A stretch of 64,000 bases of DNA from Niastella vici (GCF_002077945.1 NZ_LVYD01000058.1:124001-188000), one strand, 5' to 3'. Shown: positions 9,306 to 18,481, counted from the first letter of the stretch. The notes: generated by a model from the letters alone, not told the origin. Program-made: numbers and translations.

Positions 9306-10706
9306 TCAGTTAAGTTGGTCTGTAAAAATGGCCAGGTTTCCTTTTGCAACGGCAATGGACAATAACGACCTCCACAATTGTAATTGTGCCGTGGCGTTGT
9401 TGAGGGCCGCTTTGGTTAATTCATATTGCGACTGGTAAAGCCGGATGTAATCAATTAAACCCGCTTCATAGCTTAGTTTTAATCCTTCATACACTTCGGT
9501 GGCGATCTTTAATTGAACAGGCGTTTTTGCCGCAATTTTCGCATCCTGTTTATATTGCAGTTGCGCATTCTCTACTTGTTTTGAAATATCTAAACGGGCT
9601 TGCGCCAGCCTGGCTTCATCTGATCTCAACAACAGGTTGTATTGTTTTTTCCTGATATTGATCCTGCTGAATTGTAAAACGGGGAAACTCAATTGCAGGC
9701 CAATGCCTGCATTTGTTCGGGAAAGAGCCCAGCCATCGGCTTTATTAACAACACCATGCGCATCAACACCAGAGCCACGCGCATACACATTGCCCCAGAT
9801 ATCAAGTTGGGGAACCCAGGCGCGCTGTATCTCCCGCAAACCGGCAGCTGTTGTATTTTTCTGTGCTTCTATTGATTGATAGTATGGGTGATTGATGAGT
9901 GCAGCACTGTCGTCTGTAATTAAGGAAGGTTTGAGTATTGAATCGGTCAAAAGAATATTGCCGGCAGAGGCTGCAATACCCGTTAGGCGGGTTAGTTCTT
10001 CTATTTTCTGCAGGTAAGTTTTTTCAGTTTGCAGGTATTCAATTTCTGTTTGAATGATCACCGACTGAAATTGTGCGGTATCAATACCTGGCTTCAATCC
10101 ATTTTTTGCCAGTACCAGCGATTGTTCAAGGCTTAATTTATATCTTTCGCTGGCTGCTGCAGAAATTTGTAGTAGCTGTTTCAGGTACAGCGCTTCGAGG
10201 TAAAGATTAACGGCTGCATACTGATACTGGAACAACTGTTCATTATAAGCCGCATTGGCCTGCCTGAATTGTGCAGCCGCTTTATCAATAGCTGCATTAC
10301 GCTGACCAAACGTAAACGGATTCCATTTAACCAGCGCACCCAATGCGGAGCCGGGAATAAAATTCAGGTCGTTGGTTGTGGAAGGCGGACCACTAACCGG
10401 CAACAGGAAACCAGGATAGCTCATTCCAGTTATATTATTGTAAGTCGCCATGTTTACCTGGTAGCCTGCTGTAAGATCAGGCACCAAACTGTTTTTGGCT
10501 AATGAAATATTTTCTTTGGCAGCCTCTGCCTGCTGACGGTAAGCTTCCAGTTGCGGCAGGTTATGCTGCACTTTCTCCATAGTTTCTTTAATGGAAAGTT
10601 TTGCCGGTTGAGCGATGACAATGCCGGGAGCAATAATTGAAAGAATGGAAGCAAAAAGAATGATTGTAAGGTTTATGCTAAACCCTGATTGGCCTGGTGC
10701 TAACAT
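9306..10706 (-). CDS. TolC family outer membrane efflux protein
   Basis: This is the outer membrane channel of the second tripartite pump and the first gene of its tolC-rnd-mfp set. The 466-aa product starts with a hydrophobic signal peptide ending near IAPGIVIAQP. Two repeated OEP halves follow, each mostly long helices (QYQYAAVNLYLEALYLKQLL and a C-terminal YEGLKLSYEAGLIDYIRLYQSQYEL). A strand segment LQLSFPVLQFSRINIRKKQ precedes the second helical pair, as in other family members. An AraC-type gene lies upstream on the same strand, separated by 191 nt holding two hairpins that could control this gene. Confidence 0.92.
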   Translation of the reverse strand: MLAPGQSGFSINLTIILFASILSIIAPGIVIAQPAKLSIKETMEKVQHNLPQLEAYRQQAEAAKENISLAKNSLVPDLTAGYQVNMATYNNITGMSYPGFLLPVSGPPSTTNDLNFIPGSALGALVKWNPFTFGQRNAAIDKAAAQFRQANAAYNEQLFQYQYAAVNLYLEALYLKQLLQISAAASERYKLSLEQSLVLAKNGLKPGIDTAQFQSVIIQTEIEYLQTEKTYLQKIEELTRLTGIAASAGNILLTDSILKPSLITDDSAALINHPYYQSIEAQKNTTAAGLREIQRAWVPQLDIWGNVYARGSGVDAHGVVNKADGWALSRTNAGIGLQLSFPVLQFSRINIRKKQYNLLLRSDEARLAQARLDISKQVENAQLQYKQDAKIAAKTPVQLKIATEVYEGLKLSYEAGLIDYIRLYQSQYELTKAALNNATAQLQLWRSLLSIAVAKGNLAIFTDQLN

Positions 10707-10767
10707 GGCGCTTTATAATTTTGGTTGTGCTATGCTAATAGTAACCCGAACCGGTATAAATAAATAA

Positions 10768-10801
10768 TTGCGGATCAGGCCGAAAAAGCCCAAATCCGCA
10801 A
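10768..10801. promoter_or_regulatory. Hairpin upstream of the tolC-like gene
   Basis: The arms TTGCGGAT (10768-10775) and ATCCGCAA (10794-10801) are perfect complements, with an inner GGC/GCC pair around an A-rich loop. It lies 62 nt before the tolC-like start codon. No U-run follows in the minus direction, so an intrinsic terminator is not supported. An operator or leader structure is the better guess. Confidence 0.4.
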
Positions 10802-10811
10802 TCATTCAGGG

Positions 10812-10853
10812 CAAATATACCATGAATTGGCTGGCTGATTCATGGTATATTTG
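10812..10853. promoter_or_regulatory. Perfect 16-bp inverted repeat between araC-like and tolC-like genes
   Basis: The left arm CAAATATACCATGAAT (10812-10827) and right arm ATTCATGGTATATTTG (10838-10853) are exact reverse complements around a 10-nt loop TGGCTGGCTG. The sub-site ACCATGAATT occurs again as a direct repeat at 10871-10880. There is no U-run on the minus side, so this is probably a protein-binding site and not a terminator for the araC-like gene. The likely target is the RND operon starting at 10706. Confidence 0.5.
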
Positions 10854-10897
10854 AAAATAGTATGGTATTAACCATGAATTAACCTGTCATATAACAG

Positions 10898-11734
10898 CTA
10901 CAGGTCCTGTTCATTTGCTAACCGGAACGATTGTGGTGTTATGCCGGCGATACGTTTAAAGTATTTTATAAAGTGCGAGGCATCTATAAAATCGAGCGTT
11001 AGGGCAATTTGAGAAACCGTATTGTTTGTATAAAGCAACAACCGTTTGGCTTCACTGGTAATAAATTCTGCAAGCACTTCAGCAGAAGATTGGTCAACCG
11101 CTTTTCGACAGGCAGCATTCAGATTTTGCGGCGAAGTATTTAATTGCTCTGCGTAGAATTGTACCGAATTTTTTACAACTGTACCCGCCTGTAATAATTC
11201 AAGAAAGGATTGATACAGATCTGACCGGTGTTCAGATGAACGAATAACGGGTTTTGCAATGTCAAGGATCTTTGCCAGTAATGCTTTTAACAATCCTTCA
11301 ATTATATGAAAACTTTGTTGGCTGTTGACCTTATATTCTCTTACCAGCAATTGAAATAGCTGATCAATAGTTTCATTTTCATTAATGCTGAGACAATGCT
11401 GATTGCTGAATTTTGCCAGTAAAAGTTTTAACTCGTTATCCAGGCTTTTTTGAACAAAGCTCTTCTTGATGATTGCTACAAAACCTTCAGGTTCTCCTTC
11501 CAGGTTGAAGTGATGGGTTTGTTCCTTTCTGACGAAAAAAATAACTGGTGGCATTACTTCAAACTTGAGGGAATCAATCGTATGATATCCGCTTCCGGCT
11601 GAGAGATATATTATTTCAAAATAATTGTTGTGTTTGTGCGGGGTCGTTTTTCTAACCTCCTTTCTAAAAGGAGATATTTTAAAGTCCTCTGTCGGTTGGG
11701 TTTTATCCTTAATATCAATATTGGAAGGGTTCAT
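10898..11734 (-). CDS. AraC family transcriptional regulator
   Basis: The 278-aa protein has an N-terminal cupin-like sensing domain (TPHKHNNYFEIIYLSAG, then a beta-rich stretch) and a C-terminal double helix-turn-helix. The second HTH has the family end pattern SHFIKYFKRIAGITPQSFR. The gene precedes a tolC-rnd-mfp operon on the same strand, the usual arrangement for a local regulator of an efflux pump. The ligand is unknown. Inverted and direct repeats just downstream (10812-10880) are candidate sites, although AraC proteins more often bind direct repeats. Confidence 0.9.
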   Translation of the reverse strand: MNPSNIDIKDKTQPTEDFKISPFRKEVRKTTPHKHNNYFEIIYLSAGSGYHTIDSLKFEVMPPVIFFVRKEQTHHFNLEGEPEGFVAIIKKSFVQKSLDNELKLLLAKFSNQHCLSINENETIDQLFQLLVREYKVNSQQSFHIIEGLLKALLAKILDIAKPVIRSSEHRSDLYQSFLELLQAGTVVKNSVQFYAEQLNTSPQNLNAACRKAVDQSSAEVLAEFITSEAKRLLLYTNNTVSQIALTLDFIDASHFIKYFKRIAGITPQSFRLANEQDL

Positions 11735-11836
11735 AGAAGTTGCAATGAATTTAATTGGCTGTACTTCTGGTTGGTTGCATCGGGTTCATTGCAATATAAT
11801 GATAAGATCATCAAATCACCGAAAAAGCAACTGAAA

Positions 11837-12211
11837 CTATTTCAACGGAATAATATCACTGTTATTCCCGGCAATTCGCCGTGACCGGACCAGCGCAATC
11901 ATGCCGAGAACCGCGCCAGCTAACCCTAGCACCAGGGCTACAATGGCCCCCAGTTTTCCTGAGCCGGTTCCAAAACCACCGGTAGAAAGTGCCAGATGAA
12001 GCACGCTGAGCGCCACGCCGGTAAGGCCTACCAGTAGAGCCGCCATCGCTTTAGGACGTCTTGAGCCAATTGGGCCGGTGGAACGTGCCAATGCCTGCCG
12101 GCCAATTACAAGGCTTATAAACCCCACCATCCCTAATATGATAGATGCCAATCGCCATATGGTAAAAACCTGTACAAATAAGCTGGCTTGAAGCAAACTT
12201 TGTATATTCAT
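11837..12211 (-). CDS. Small four-helix membrane protein, DUF6223-like
   Basis: The 124-aa protein has four hydrophobic segments, two of them followed by short Arg-rich loops (IGRQALARSTGPIGSRRPK and IALVRSRR). The glycine-rich stretch GGFGTGSGKLGAIVALVLGLAGAVLG resembles what I recall of the DUF6223 family of small membrane proteins; this is a memory-based match and uncertain. It lies upstream of the araC-like gene on the same strand with 102 nt between. No catalytic motif is visible and function is unknown. Confidence 0.6.
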   Translation of the reverse strand: MNIQSLLQASLFVQVFTIWRLASIILGMVGFISLVIGRQALARSTGPIGSRRPKAMAALLVGLTGVALSVLHLALSTGGFGTGSGKLGAIVALVLGLAGAVLGMIALVRSRRIAGNNSDIIPLK

Positions 12212-12384
12212 ATTTTTGTCATTTAGATTTACAATTCAGATTGATACAAAACTACCAATAGCGATCATTGCTTTTTCGACGAATAGACCACCGTGGTAAA
12301 TGTTGCGACAATGTGAAAACTTCTGTCGGCTTTTTTCCAATGGCAGAACAATGTCTACTGAAATGCCTTTTTTTTAGCGGGAAT

Positions 12385-12399
12385 TATACCACTGGTATA
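12385..12399. promoter_or_regulatory. 15-bp odd palindrome TATACCA-C-TGGTATA
   Basis: The arms TATACCA and TGGTATA are perfect complements around one central base, 46 nt before the histidine kinase start codon. The half-site TATACCA also forms part of the large palindrome at 10812-10853 on the other side of the araC-like gene. This is a candidate regulator site. Confidence 0.35.
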
Positions 12400-12406
12400 T
12401 TCATCT

Positions 12407-12436
12407 CCTTTTATTGAGTTAAATTCCTTTTTATTG
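12407..12436 (+). promoter_or_regulatory. Direct repeat upstream of LytS-type kinase
   Basis: CCTTTTATTG (12407-12416) and CCTTTTTATTG (12426-12436) are direct repeats with a period of 19-20 nt, two helical turns, ending 8 nt before the start codon at 12445. LytTR regulators usually bind paired direct repeats on one DNA face, so this could be an autoregulatory site for the downstream LytTR protein. The sequence does not match the LytTR consensus well. Confidence 0.3.
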
Positions 12437-12444
12437 CGTCAGTA

Positions 12445-13458
12445 ATGCAGTCTATAGTTAAATACAGGCATTTTAATCTTATACTTCATGCACTGGTATG
12501 GGGCATCGTGCTCACTTTCCCGTATTTAATTTCCAACGCTGAGAACCAATATAAGATAGGCCCGCTTCCGGGATTCTACTTTACATTGTCAGGTATCATT
12601 CATATGATCATCTTTTATGCAGGTACACTTTTTCTTTATCCGAAATTTCTTAACAAAACTTTCTGGTGGTTATATATTATCTCTGCCATCTTATTGATTA
12701 TTCTTTCTGTGTGGTTAAAATCCAATATGCTTGAATGGTGGTTTCCTGACGATTATTCCGATGCAAGAACTCATGTGCTTTTTCCTTCGGTAATGGCTTT
12801 TATTGCCAGTATATTATACAGTATAACAGCAGAAAAGATCCGCGCTGAAAAATTGAAGAATGAAAATGAGGCAATACAATTGGGAATGGAATTGAAATTT
12901 CTCCGTTCCCAGATCAGCCCGCATTTCCTGTTTAATATATTAACAAACCTGGTATCTCTGGCAAGAAAAAGATCTGAACACCTCGAAGCCTCACTTTTAA
13001 TGCTTTCCGGTTTAATGCGCTATATGCTTTATGAGGCTAACAAAAAGATATCGCTACAGCAGGAGGTGGAATATCTGGAAAGCTATATGGAATTACAGAA
13101 ATTAAGATTTGGCCGTGATGTAAAAATAATATTCAATAAGGAGTTATCACCTGAAGGAACTGACTTTAGTATTGAGCCAATGCTGCTGATCGCTTTTATA
13201 GAGAATGCATTTAAGCATGGAACGGGTTATACAGATCACCCCTTTATAAAAATTGATCTGGCCGTTAGTGAAGGCGTACTGTTTTTCAAGGTAAAGAATC
13301 AATTTGATGAATCAGATACCAACAAGGACGAAAGTTCCGGTATTGGATTGAGTAACGTTCGTTCGCGATTGATATTACTTTATCCTGGCAAACATGAGCT
13401 GGTCATACATAAAGACAGCAACCTGTTCAGTATTAATTTAACCTTGCAGCTATTATGA
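12445..13458 (+). CDS. Sensor histidine kinase, LytS/YehU type
   Basis: The 337-aa protein has four predicted membrane helices (about residues 10-120), a short coiled coil and a His_kinase domain of the LytS type. The phosphoacceptor box is SQISPHFLFN with H160. The N-box IAFIENAFKHG and G-box SSGIGLSNVRSRL form the ATP site. The stop overlaps the next gene's start by 4 nt (ATGA), so it is cotranscribed and probably translationally coupled with the LytTR regulator. No extracytoplasmic sensor domain is present, so the signal may be sensed in the membrane. Confidence 0.93.
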   Translation: MQSIVKYRHFNLILHALVWGIVLTFPYLISNAENQYKIGPLPGFYFTLSGIIHMIIFYAGTLFLYPKFLNKTFWWLYIISAILLIILSVWLKSNMLEWWFPDDYSDARTHVLFPSVMAFIASILYSITAEKIRAEKLKNENEAIQLGMELKFLRSQISPHFLFNILTNLVSLARKRSEHLEASLLMLSGLMRYMLYEANKKISLQQEVEYLESYMELQKLRFGRDVKIIFNKELSPEGTDFSIEPMLLIAFIENAFKHGTGYTDHPFIKIDLAVSEGVLFFKVKNQFDESDTNKDESSGIGLSNVRSRLILLYPGKHELVIHKDSNLFSINLTLQLL

Positions 13459-14165
13459 AAATGCGCTGTATTATTGTTGATGACGAACCCCTGGTTCGTG
13501 AATTGCTTGAGGACAATGTAAGTCAGGTGCCTTATTTAGAATTGGTACAGTCATGCAAATCTGCGCTGGAAGCATTGGAGACATTGCAAAAGGAGCGGAT
13601 AGACCTTATCTTTCTTGACATTCAAATGCCACGGCTAAACGGTCTGCAATTGCTGCAATCACTAAATGATCCACCGCTTGTCATTATAGTATCAGCATAT
13701 GAAAAATATGCAGTGCAAGGTTTTAACCTGCAGGTAGCAGATTATTTATTAAAACCATTTTCTTTTGACCGGTTCCTGAAAGCCTGTAACCGCGCTGCAG
13801 AATTATCTCGTATAAAGAAACACAAAATACCAACTGGCGACGTAAAGAGCTATAATTTTTTTGTGAACGTAGAATACTCGCACGTAAAAATCGTGGCTGA
13901 CGAAATAAATTATATTGAGAGTTGTAAAGACTACCTTAAGATATATCTTTCTTCGGCTGTTAAGCCTGTTATTACAAGAATGTCATTGAAAAACATTGAA
14001 ACCAAACTCCCGGAGAACGCCTTTATACGTACGCATAAGTCCTTCCTGGTGGCCATTTCCAGGATCACAACCATTAAACGTGACTATGTGTGTATTGGTG
14101 AAACGGAAATACCCATAAGCGAAACATTCAGGGAAAATATTACCAGGGTCCTGAAATCTCATTGA
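13455..14165 (+). CDS. LytTR family response regulator
   Basis: The 236-aa protein has an N-terminal receiver domain with acidic pocket IIVDDEP, phosphoacceptor D55 in IFLDIQMPRLNG and a conserved Lys in LLKPFSFDRF. The C-terminal LytTR DNA-binding domain carries YIESCKDYLKIYL and FIRTHKSFLVAISRI. It overlaps the kinase gene by 4 nt. The MFS transporter gene begins 98 nt downstream on the same strand and is a plausible target. Confidence 0.93.
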   Translation: MKMRCIIVDDEPLVRELLEDNVSQVPYLELVQSCKSALEALETLQKERIDLIFLDIQMPRLNGLQLLQSLNDPPLVIIVSAYEKYAVQGFNLQVADYLLKPFSFDRFLKACNRAAELSRIKKHKIPTGDVKSYNFFVNVEYSHVKIVADEINYIESCKDYLKIYLSSAVKPVITRMSLKNIETKLPENAFIRTHKSFLVAISRITTIKRDYVCIGETEIPISETFRENITRVLKSH

Positions 14166-14263
14166 TTATATGCCAGTATGGTGCTATTAAAAAAAATTGC
14201 ATAAAAGAAATTAATCGTAATATTGCGATAGATATGGGACTTACAAGTTCTAAATGCTGAAAC

Positions 14264-15532
14264 ATGCAAAACATTCAATTAGGTTTAAGAGAAAACTGGC
14301 GGCAATTCAGTTTGCTTGTTATCGTCAACGCCTTTGTTGGTGGCATGGTTGGGCTTGAAAGGACCATTCTTCCCCGCATTGCTGAAGTGGAATTTCATCT
14401 TGCGGCCAAAACGGCCATCCTTTCATTTATCATAGTTTTTGGGATTGTAAAAGCCATAACCAATTATTTTACCGGTGCTCTGGCAAATAAAGTGGGAAGA
14501 AAAAAATTACTGACCATCGGCTGGCTTATTGGTATTCCGGTGCCATTTATGTTGATGTTTGCTGATAGTTGGAACTGGATCGTTGCGGCTAACGTTTTAT
14601 TAGGCATAAACCAGGGCCTTGCCTGGAGCAGTACGGTAGTAATGAAAATTGACCTGGTTGGTGAAAAGCAAAGAGGGTTTGCGATGGGAGTAAATGAATT
14701 TGCCGGTTATATAGCTGTTGCCGTTGTTGCATTTTGTACGGGATGGATCGCTTCGGTTTACGGCTTGCGGCCTTATCCTTTTTATATTGGCATTGCATTG
14801 GCGTTTGCAGGTTTTTTCACCAGCTGGTTACTGGTAAAAGATACCAGGCACCATGTCTTTTTCGAAACAGCAACAAGTAATATTCCAAGACTCAAAAAGG
14901 TCTTTTGGGAAACTACCTGGAAGAATAAAAACCTGGGTTCGGTAACACAGGCCGGGTTGGTCAATAATTTAAATGATGGTATGGCCTGGGGACTGTTCCC
15001 GGTATTACTGGCATCAAAGGGTTTTACCATTGGGCAAATAGGCGTAGTGACCGCCGTTTATCCTGCTGTTTGGGGCATAGGACAATTATTTACCGGAAAA
15101 ATGGCTGATCATTTCTGTAAGAAGGACCTGCTCTTTTGGGGAATGTTGTTGCAGGGAGTAGCGTTGGTTGCATTGATATTTGCAGATACGATGCTCCATT
15201 TTATTATTCTTTCTTCCATTCTTGGTTGGGGCACCGCCATGGTGTATCCTACCTTTTTGGCAACCGTAGCTGAAAATACCCATCCGGCCGACAGGGCAAA
15301 CAGTTTAGGTATTTTTCGTTTGTGGCGCGACCTGGGTTATGCAATAGGCGCCATACTTACCGGCATCATCGCAGATCTGGTAGGGATCAACGCCTCTATC
15401 GTTGTAATTGGAGTATTAACCATTTTTTCTTCCGGAATTATTTTTTACCGTATGAAGTGCAGCGATCTGTCCGGAATGAAGATCACTACCGGAATTGCTC
15501 GACTGCTTCAAAGAAGGCATAGTTATCACTGA
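14264..15532 (+). CDS. MFS transporter
   Basis: The 422-aa protein has about twelve hydrophobic helices. The loop between helices 2 and 3 shows the MFS signature GALANKVGRKKLL, and the second half repeats it in weaker form (GKMADHFCKKDLL). This is a typical major facilitator, but substrate and direction cannot be read from the sequence. It follows the LytS/LytTR pair on the same strand after 98 nt. No partner genes for a siderophore or sugar pathway are adjacent. Confidence 0.88.
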   Translation: MQNIQLGLRENWRQFSLLVIVNAFVGGMVGLERTILPRIAEVEFHLAAKTAILSFIIVFGIVKAITNYFTGALANKVGRKKLLTIGWLIGIPVPFMLMFADSWNWIVAANVLLGINQGLAWSSTVVMKIDLVGEKQRGFAMGVNEFAGYIAVAVVAFCTGWIASVYGLRPYPFYIGIALAFAGFFTSWLLVKDTRHHVFFETATSNIPRLKKVFWETTWKNKNLGSVTQAGLVNNLNDGMAWGLFPVLLASKGFTIGQIGVVTAVYPAVWGIGQLFTGKMADHFCKKDLLFWGMLLQGVALVALIFADTMLHFIILSSILGWGTAMVYPTFLATVAENTHPADRANSLGIFRLWRDLGYAIGAILTGIIADLVGINASIVVIGVLTIFSSGIIFYRMKCSDLSGMKITTGIARLLQRRHSYH

Positions 15533-15633
15533 TAGCGCTCGCCGGTTGAATAGCAGAACCTTACACATATGCCATAAAATAAACTTTTAAACTCTGCCCC
15601 GAGGGTATTATTTTAGCGACAAATACCCCTGAA

Positions 15634-17232
15634 ATGAGCAGACCATATTTGTCCTTTTCCTTAGCTATGCTGTTATCGGTTGTTTATTTTGCCGGCCGGT
15701 GCCAGGATATTACCGCCGCAGAAAAACAACTCATCTTAAATCTGAATATTTTTTCAAACGATGCAGAGAAAAAGTATTTTAAAGAGATCGCTTCATCAGG
15801 AAGTACTGATCTGTTTCAATTAATGCTTGTAGCAGGCAACACGAATCGCCCAGCAACAATCAATGCTTCGGAAAGAATTGAAACTTTTATTCAACGAAGA
15901 TCAGAACAGGGCAAAGAATACAGCAGTAAAGAGATAAAGAAATTATATGGGGAAATTCATCAGGTGTTTTTTACCCAATATGTAGACAACCCGTTTTTTG
16001 CGCAAATATTTATTAATGGCAATTACAATTGTGCAACAGCCTCTGCCCTGTATGCGATATTGTTGAACAAATTAAATATTGAATACAGCATCCGGGAAAA
16101 ACCTACTCATGTATATATAGTGGTCGCTCCTTCATCGCAAAATATTGTGTATGAGACCACGGCGCCCGGTGCCATGGTAATGCAGCTAAATGAAAGTGCC
16201 AAGACCAAATTCCTTGAATATTTACATGATAACAAACTGATAGGGAAAGAAGAATGGGAAAACAGTGATAAAAATGCATTGTTCGAAAAATATTTTTACG
16301 GCGATAACGAGATCAATTTGCAACAATTGTGTGGTTTGCTGTATTATAACCTGGGCATAGAGGCGGCACAAAAAGAAGATTATGCAAACTCGTATAAAAA
16401 TTTTGAAAAAGCATATTTTCTGCACCCCGGTTCCCGCATGAAGTATTTTGTATCAATGACCCTTGCTACTCATCTTTATAAAGCGGTTAATTTAAGTGAA
16501 GAAGAAAAACTGGCTGCTATGAACCGGTATATGCAGGTGGGTGACAGCGCTGCAGCAAAAGAAATGATCGGTGATTTTTTTGAGAAAGTTTCTAAAAAAT
16601 ATCTCTTTCAGTATCCTGATATGTTGCGGTATGTTACTATATATAACAGCATTGTAAATGTAGTGAAGGATTCTGCTTTCCTGCGTTATATTCATCACGA
16701 TCATTATGTGGATATGGCCCACTATTATACGATCAAAGAAGACCTGGATTCAATAAAGCCATACCTCGATTCATTGTACAGCATGAATACAAGCGACCTG
16801 TTGGTGAAGGAGCAAATAACAACTACAATCTATAATATGGTGCGCAAGCTGCCCGAAGGAAAGGAGGCTGCGCTTGCATTAAAAGAGCATTTTAAATCGT
16901 ATCCATTTTTAAAATCGAACAGCAACCTGCAGGAGTATTATGTTTACAGCATAGTTATGGAAATAGCTAAGAAGTATGGTGCAGATAATGAAAAAGAAGG
17001 CCGCATATACCTGGAAGATCTGAAAGCTTTTCTGGATGAGCAGCCACAATTGGCCAGGCGCTCTGAAAAATACCTTGAGGCCATGGTGCCGGATGTTTGC
17101 AGTTATTATGCCCGCAAAAAGAATTACAAAACCGTAAAGGAATTCCTGCTATACTTCAAAAAACTGCTGCCAGATAATGAAGAGGTCAACCGGCGACTGA
17201 CCAATGTTGAAATACGGGTAAAGCAGCAATAA
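15634..17232 (+). CDS. Secreted protein with transglutaminase-like core and TPR region
   Basis: The 532-aa protein begins with a hydrophobic signal segment. Around residues 130-160 it has NYNCATASALYAILLNKL with C133 and KPTHVYIVV with H159. Cys and His with this spacing and setting are typical of the transglutaminase/cysteine-protease-like fold, and the third acid may lie in the VYETTAPG segment. From about residue 230 a TPR-type helix pair follows (LYYNLGIEAAQKEDYANSYKNFEKAYFLHPG), then mostly helical sequence to the end. No close named family is recognised. The gene stands alone, with a 7-bp inverted repeat (GGGTATT/AATACCC, 15603-15628) just before the start. Confidence 0.7.
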   Translation: MSRPYLSFSLAMLLSVVYFAGRCQDITAAEKQLILNLNIFSNDAEKKYFKEIASSGSTDLFQLMLVAGNTNRPATINASERIETFIQRRSEQGKEYSSKEIKKLYGEIHQVFFTQYVDNPFFAQIFINGNYNCATASALYAILLNKLNIEYSIREKPTHVYIVVAPSSQNIVYETTAPGAMVMQLNESAKTKFLEYLHDNKLIGKEEWENSDKNALFEKYFYGDNEINLQQLCGLLYYNLGIEAAQKEDYANSYKNFEKAYFLHPGSRMKYFVSMTLATHLYKAVNLSEEEKLAAMNRYMQVGDSAAAKEMIGDFFEKVSKKYLFQYPDMLRYVTIYNSIVNVVKDSAFLRYIHHDHYVDMAHYYTIKEDLDSIKPYLDSLYSMNTSDLLVKEQITTTIYNMVRKLPEGKEAALALKEHFKSYPFLKSNSNLQEYYVYSIVMEIAKKYGADNEKEGRIYLEDLKAFLDEQPQLARRSEKYLEAMVPDVCSYYARKKNYKTVKEFLLYFKKLLPDNEEVNRRLTNVEIRVKQQ

Positions 17233-17433
17233 GGGCTGAACGACTGAAAGTAATTGACCATCTGCCAGTGGCAGGTGGTTTATTTGTGCTTTATCAATAG
17301 CGAAAGAAGTGAGACCGATATTTTATCGAATGAAATGCAACGAATATTTTTGTTGTGTCGTGTAAAGTACACTATTGCTGGGCAAAGAAAATGAAGAAGA
17401 TCACCATGCCCCATATTTACTTGTTATCTGATC

Positions 17434-18456
17434 TTATCCCTTCAAGCCAACCAGCCATTTCCCAACCACATCCCCAATCTTCTTCACCTCAACCATAAAC
17501 CCATCATGGCCATACACTGAGTCAATTTCAACCAGGGTGCAATCGGCCAGGTGCTGTTGCATATGGCGCTGTTCTTCGAGCGGGCAAAGTATATCGCTGG
17601 TGATACCAATAAGTAAGGTCCTTTGTTGAATGCTTTCGAGCATGGTTTCCACATTGCCCCCGCGGCCACGGCCTATATGATGACTGTCCATGGCTTTGGT
17701 CAGGAGCCAGTAGCTATAGGCATTGAAACGCTTTACCAGTTTATCGCCCTGGTAATTGATATAGGAAGCTGCTTTATAATCATCTAGTTTCTCGGTGTCG
17801 GGGTCGGTTTGTTTTTGCACCATAATGCCATAGTTGCGGTAGGTAAGCATGCCAATGGCGCGGGCTGCCTTCAGGCCTTTTTGTCCGGCCTCGGGCGTAT
17901 CCTGCTTCCAGGTGCAATCGGCTTCTATGGCCAGCCGCTGGGTGGCGTGTACGGCAATACCCCAGGCGCTTTCGGTGGGCGAGGTGGCCAGCAGGAACAG
18001 GTTTTTGATCACGTTTTTCTCAATAATGCTCCATTCCATGGCCTGGTAACCGCCCATGCTGCCGCCCATTAACAGGTTAATAGACTCAATACCAAGGTGC
18101 TGCCGCAGCAAAATATGCGCATTCACCATGTCGCGGATGGTGATCAGCGGAAACTGGTGCCCCCAGGGTTTTCCCGAAATGGGATTGATACTCAACGGTC
18201 CGGTAGTGCCATAGCACGAGCCCAGGATGTTGGCGCAAACAATAAAGTGCCTTTCGGGGTTAATTACACAGCCGGTTCCAACCAAACCCTGCCACCAGTC
18301 GGCAGCGTCGGAATTGGCGGTTAGGGCATGACATACCCAAATGACGTTGTTTTTTTCGGCATTTAACGTTCCATAAGTATGATATGCAATGGTTAATGAA
18401 GGCAGTTCTTGCCCGTTTTCGAGTTTGAAAGGATGTTTATATTCAAAACGCTTCAT
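17434..18456 (-). CDS. metX: Homoserine O-acetyltransferase
   Basis: This enzyme acetylates homoserine with acetyl-CoA in methionine synthesis. The 340-aa alpha/beta hydrolase has the nucleophile elbow GGSMGG (S133), the conserved AYHTYGTLN and CHALTANSDAADWW segments, and a C-terminal catalytic Asp in TSDILCPLEEQ and His in YGHDGFMVE. The start at 18456 is chosen because MKRFEYKHPFKLENG is the usual N-terminus; the frame stays open further upstream, but that part is antisense to the OsmC gene. It is divergent from the OsmC gene and lies near metZ, consistent with a methionine region. Substrate choice (acetyl or succinyl) cannot be settled by eye. Confidence 0.92.
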   Translation of the reverse strand: MKRFEYKHPFKLENGQELPSLTIAYHTYGTLNAEKNNVIWVCHALTANSDAADWWQGLVGTGCVINPERHFIVCANILGSCYGTTGPLSINPISGKPWGHQFPLITIRDMVNAHILLRQHLGIESINLLMGGSMGGYQAMEWSIIEKNVIKNLFLLATSPTESAWGIAVHATQRLAIEADCTWKQDTPEAGQKGLKAARAIGMLTYRNYGIMVQKQTDPDTEKLDDYKAASYINYQGDKLVKRFNAYSYWLLTKAMDSHHIGRGRGGNVETMLESIQQRTLLIGITSDILCPLEEQRHMQQHLADCTLVEIDSVYGHDGFMVEVKKIGDVVGKWLVGLKG

Positions 18457-18481
18457 TGGCCCCTGGCTATAATTAAGGGTG

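Noticed and set aside
10812-10853. Intrinsic terminator of the araC-like gene
   Set aside because: The stem is AT-rich and long, but no U-run follows on the minus strand.
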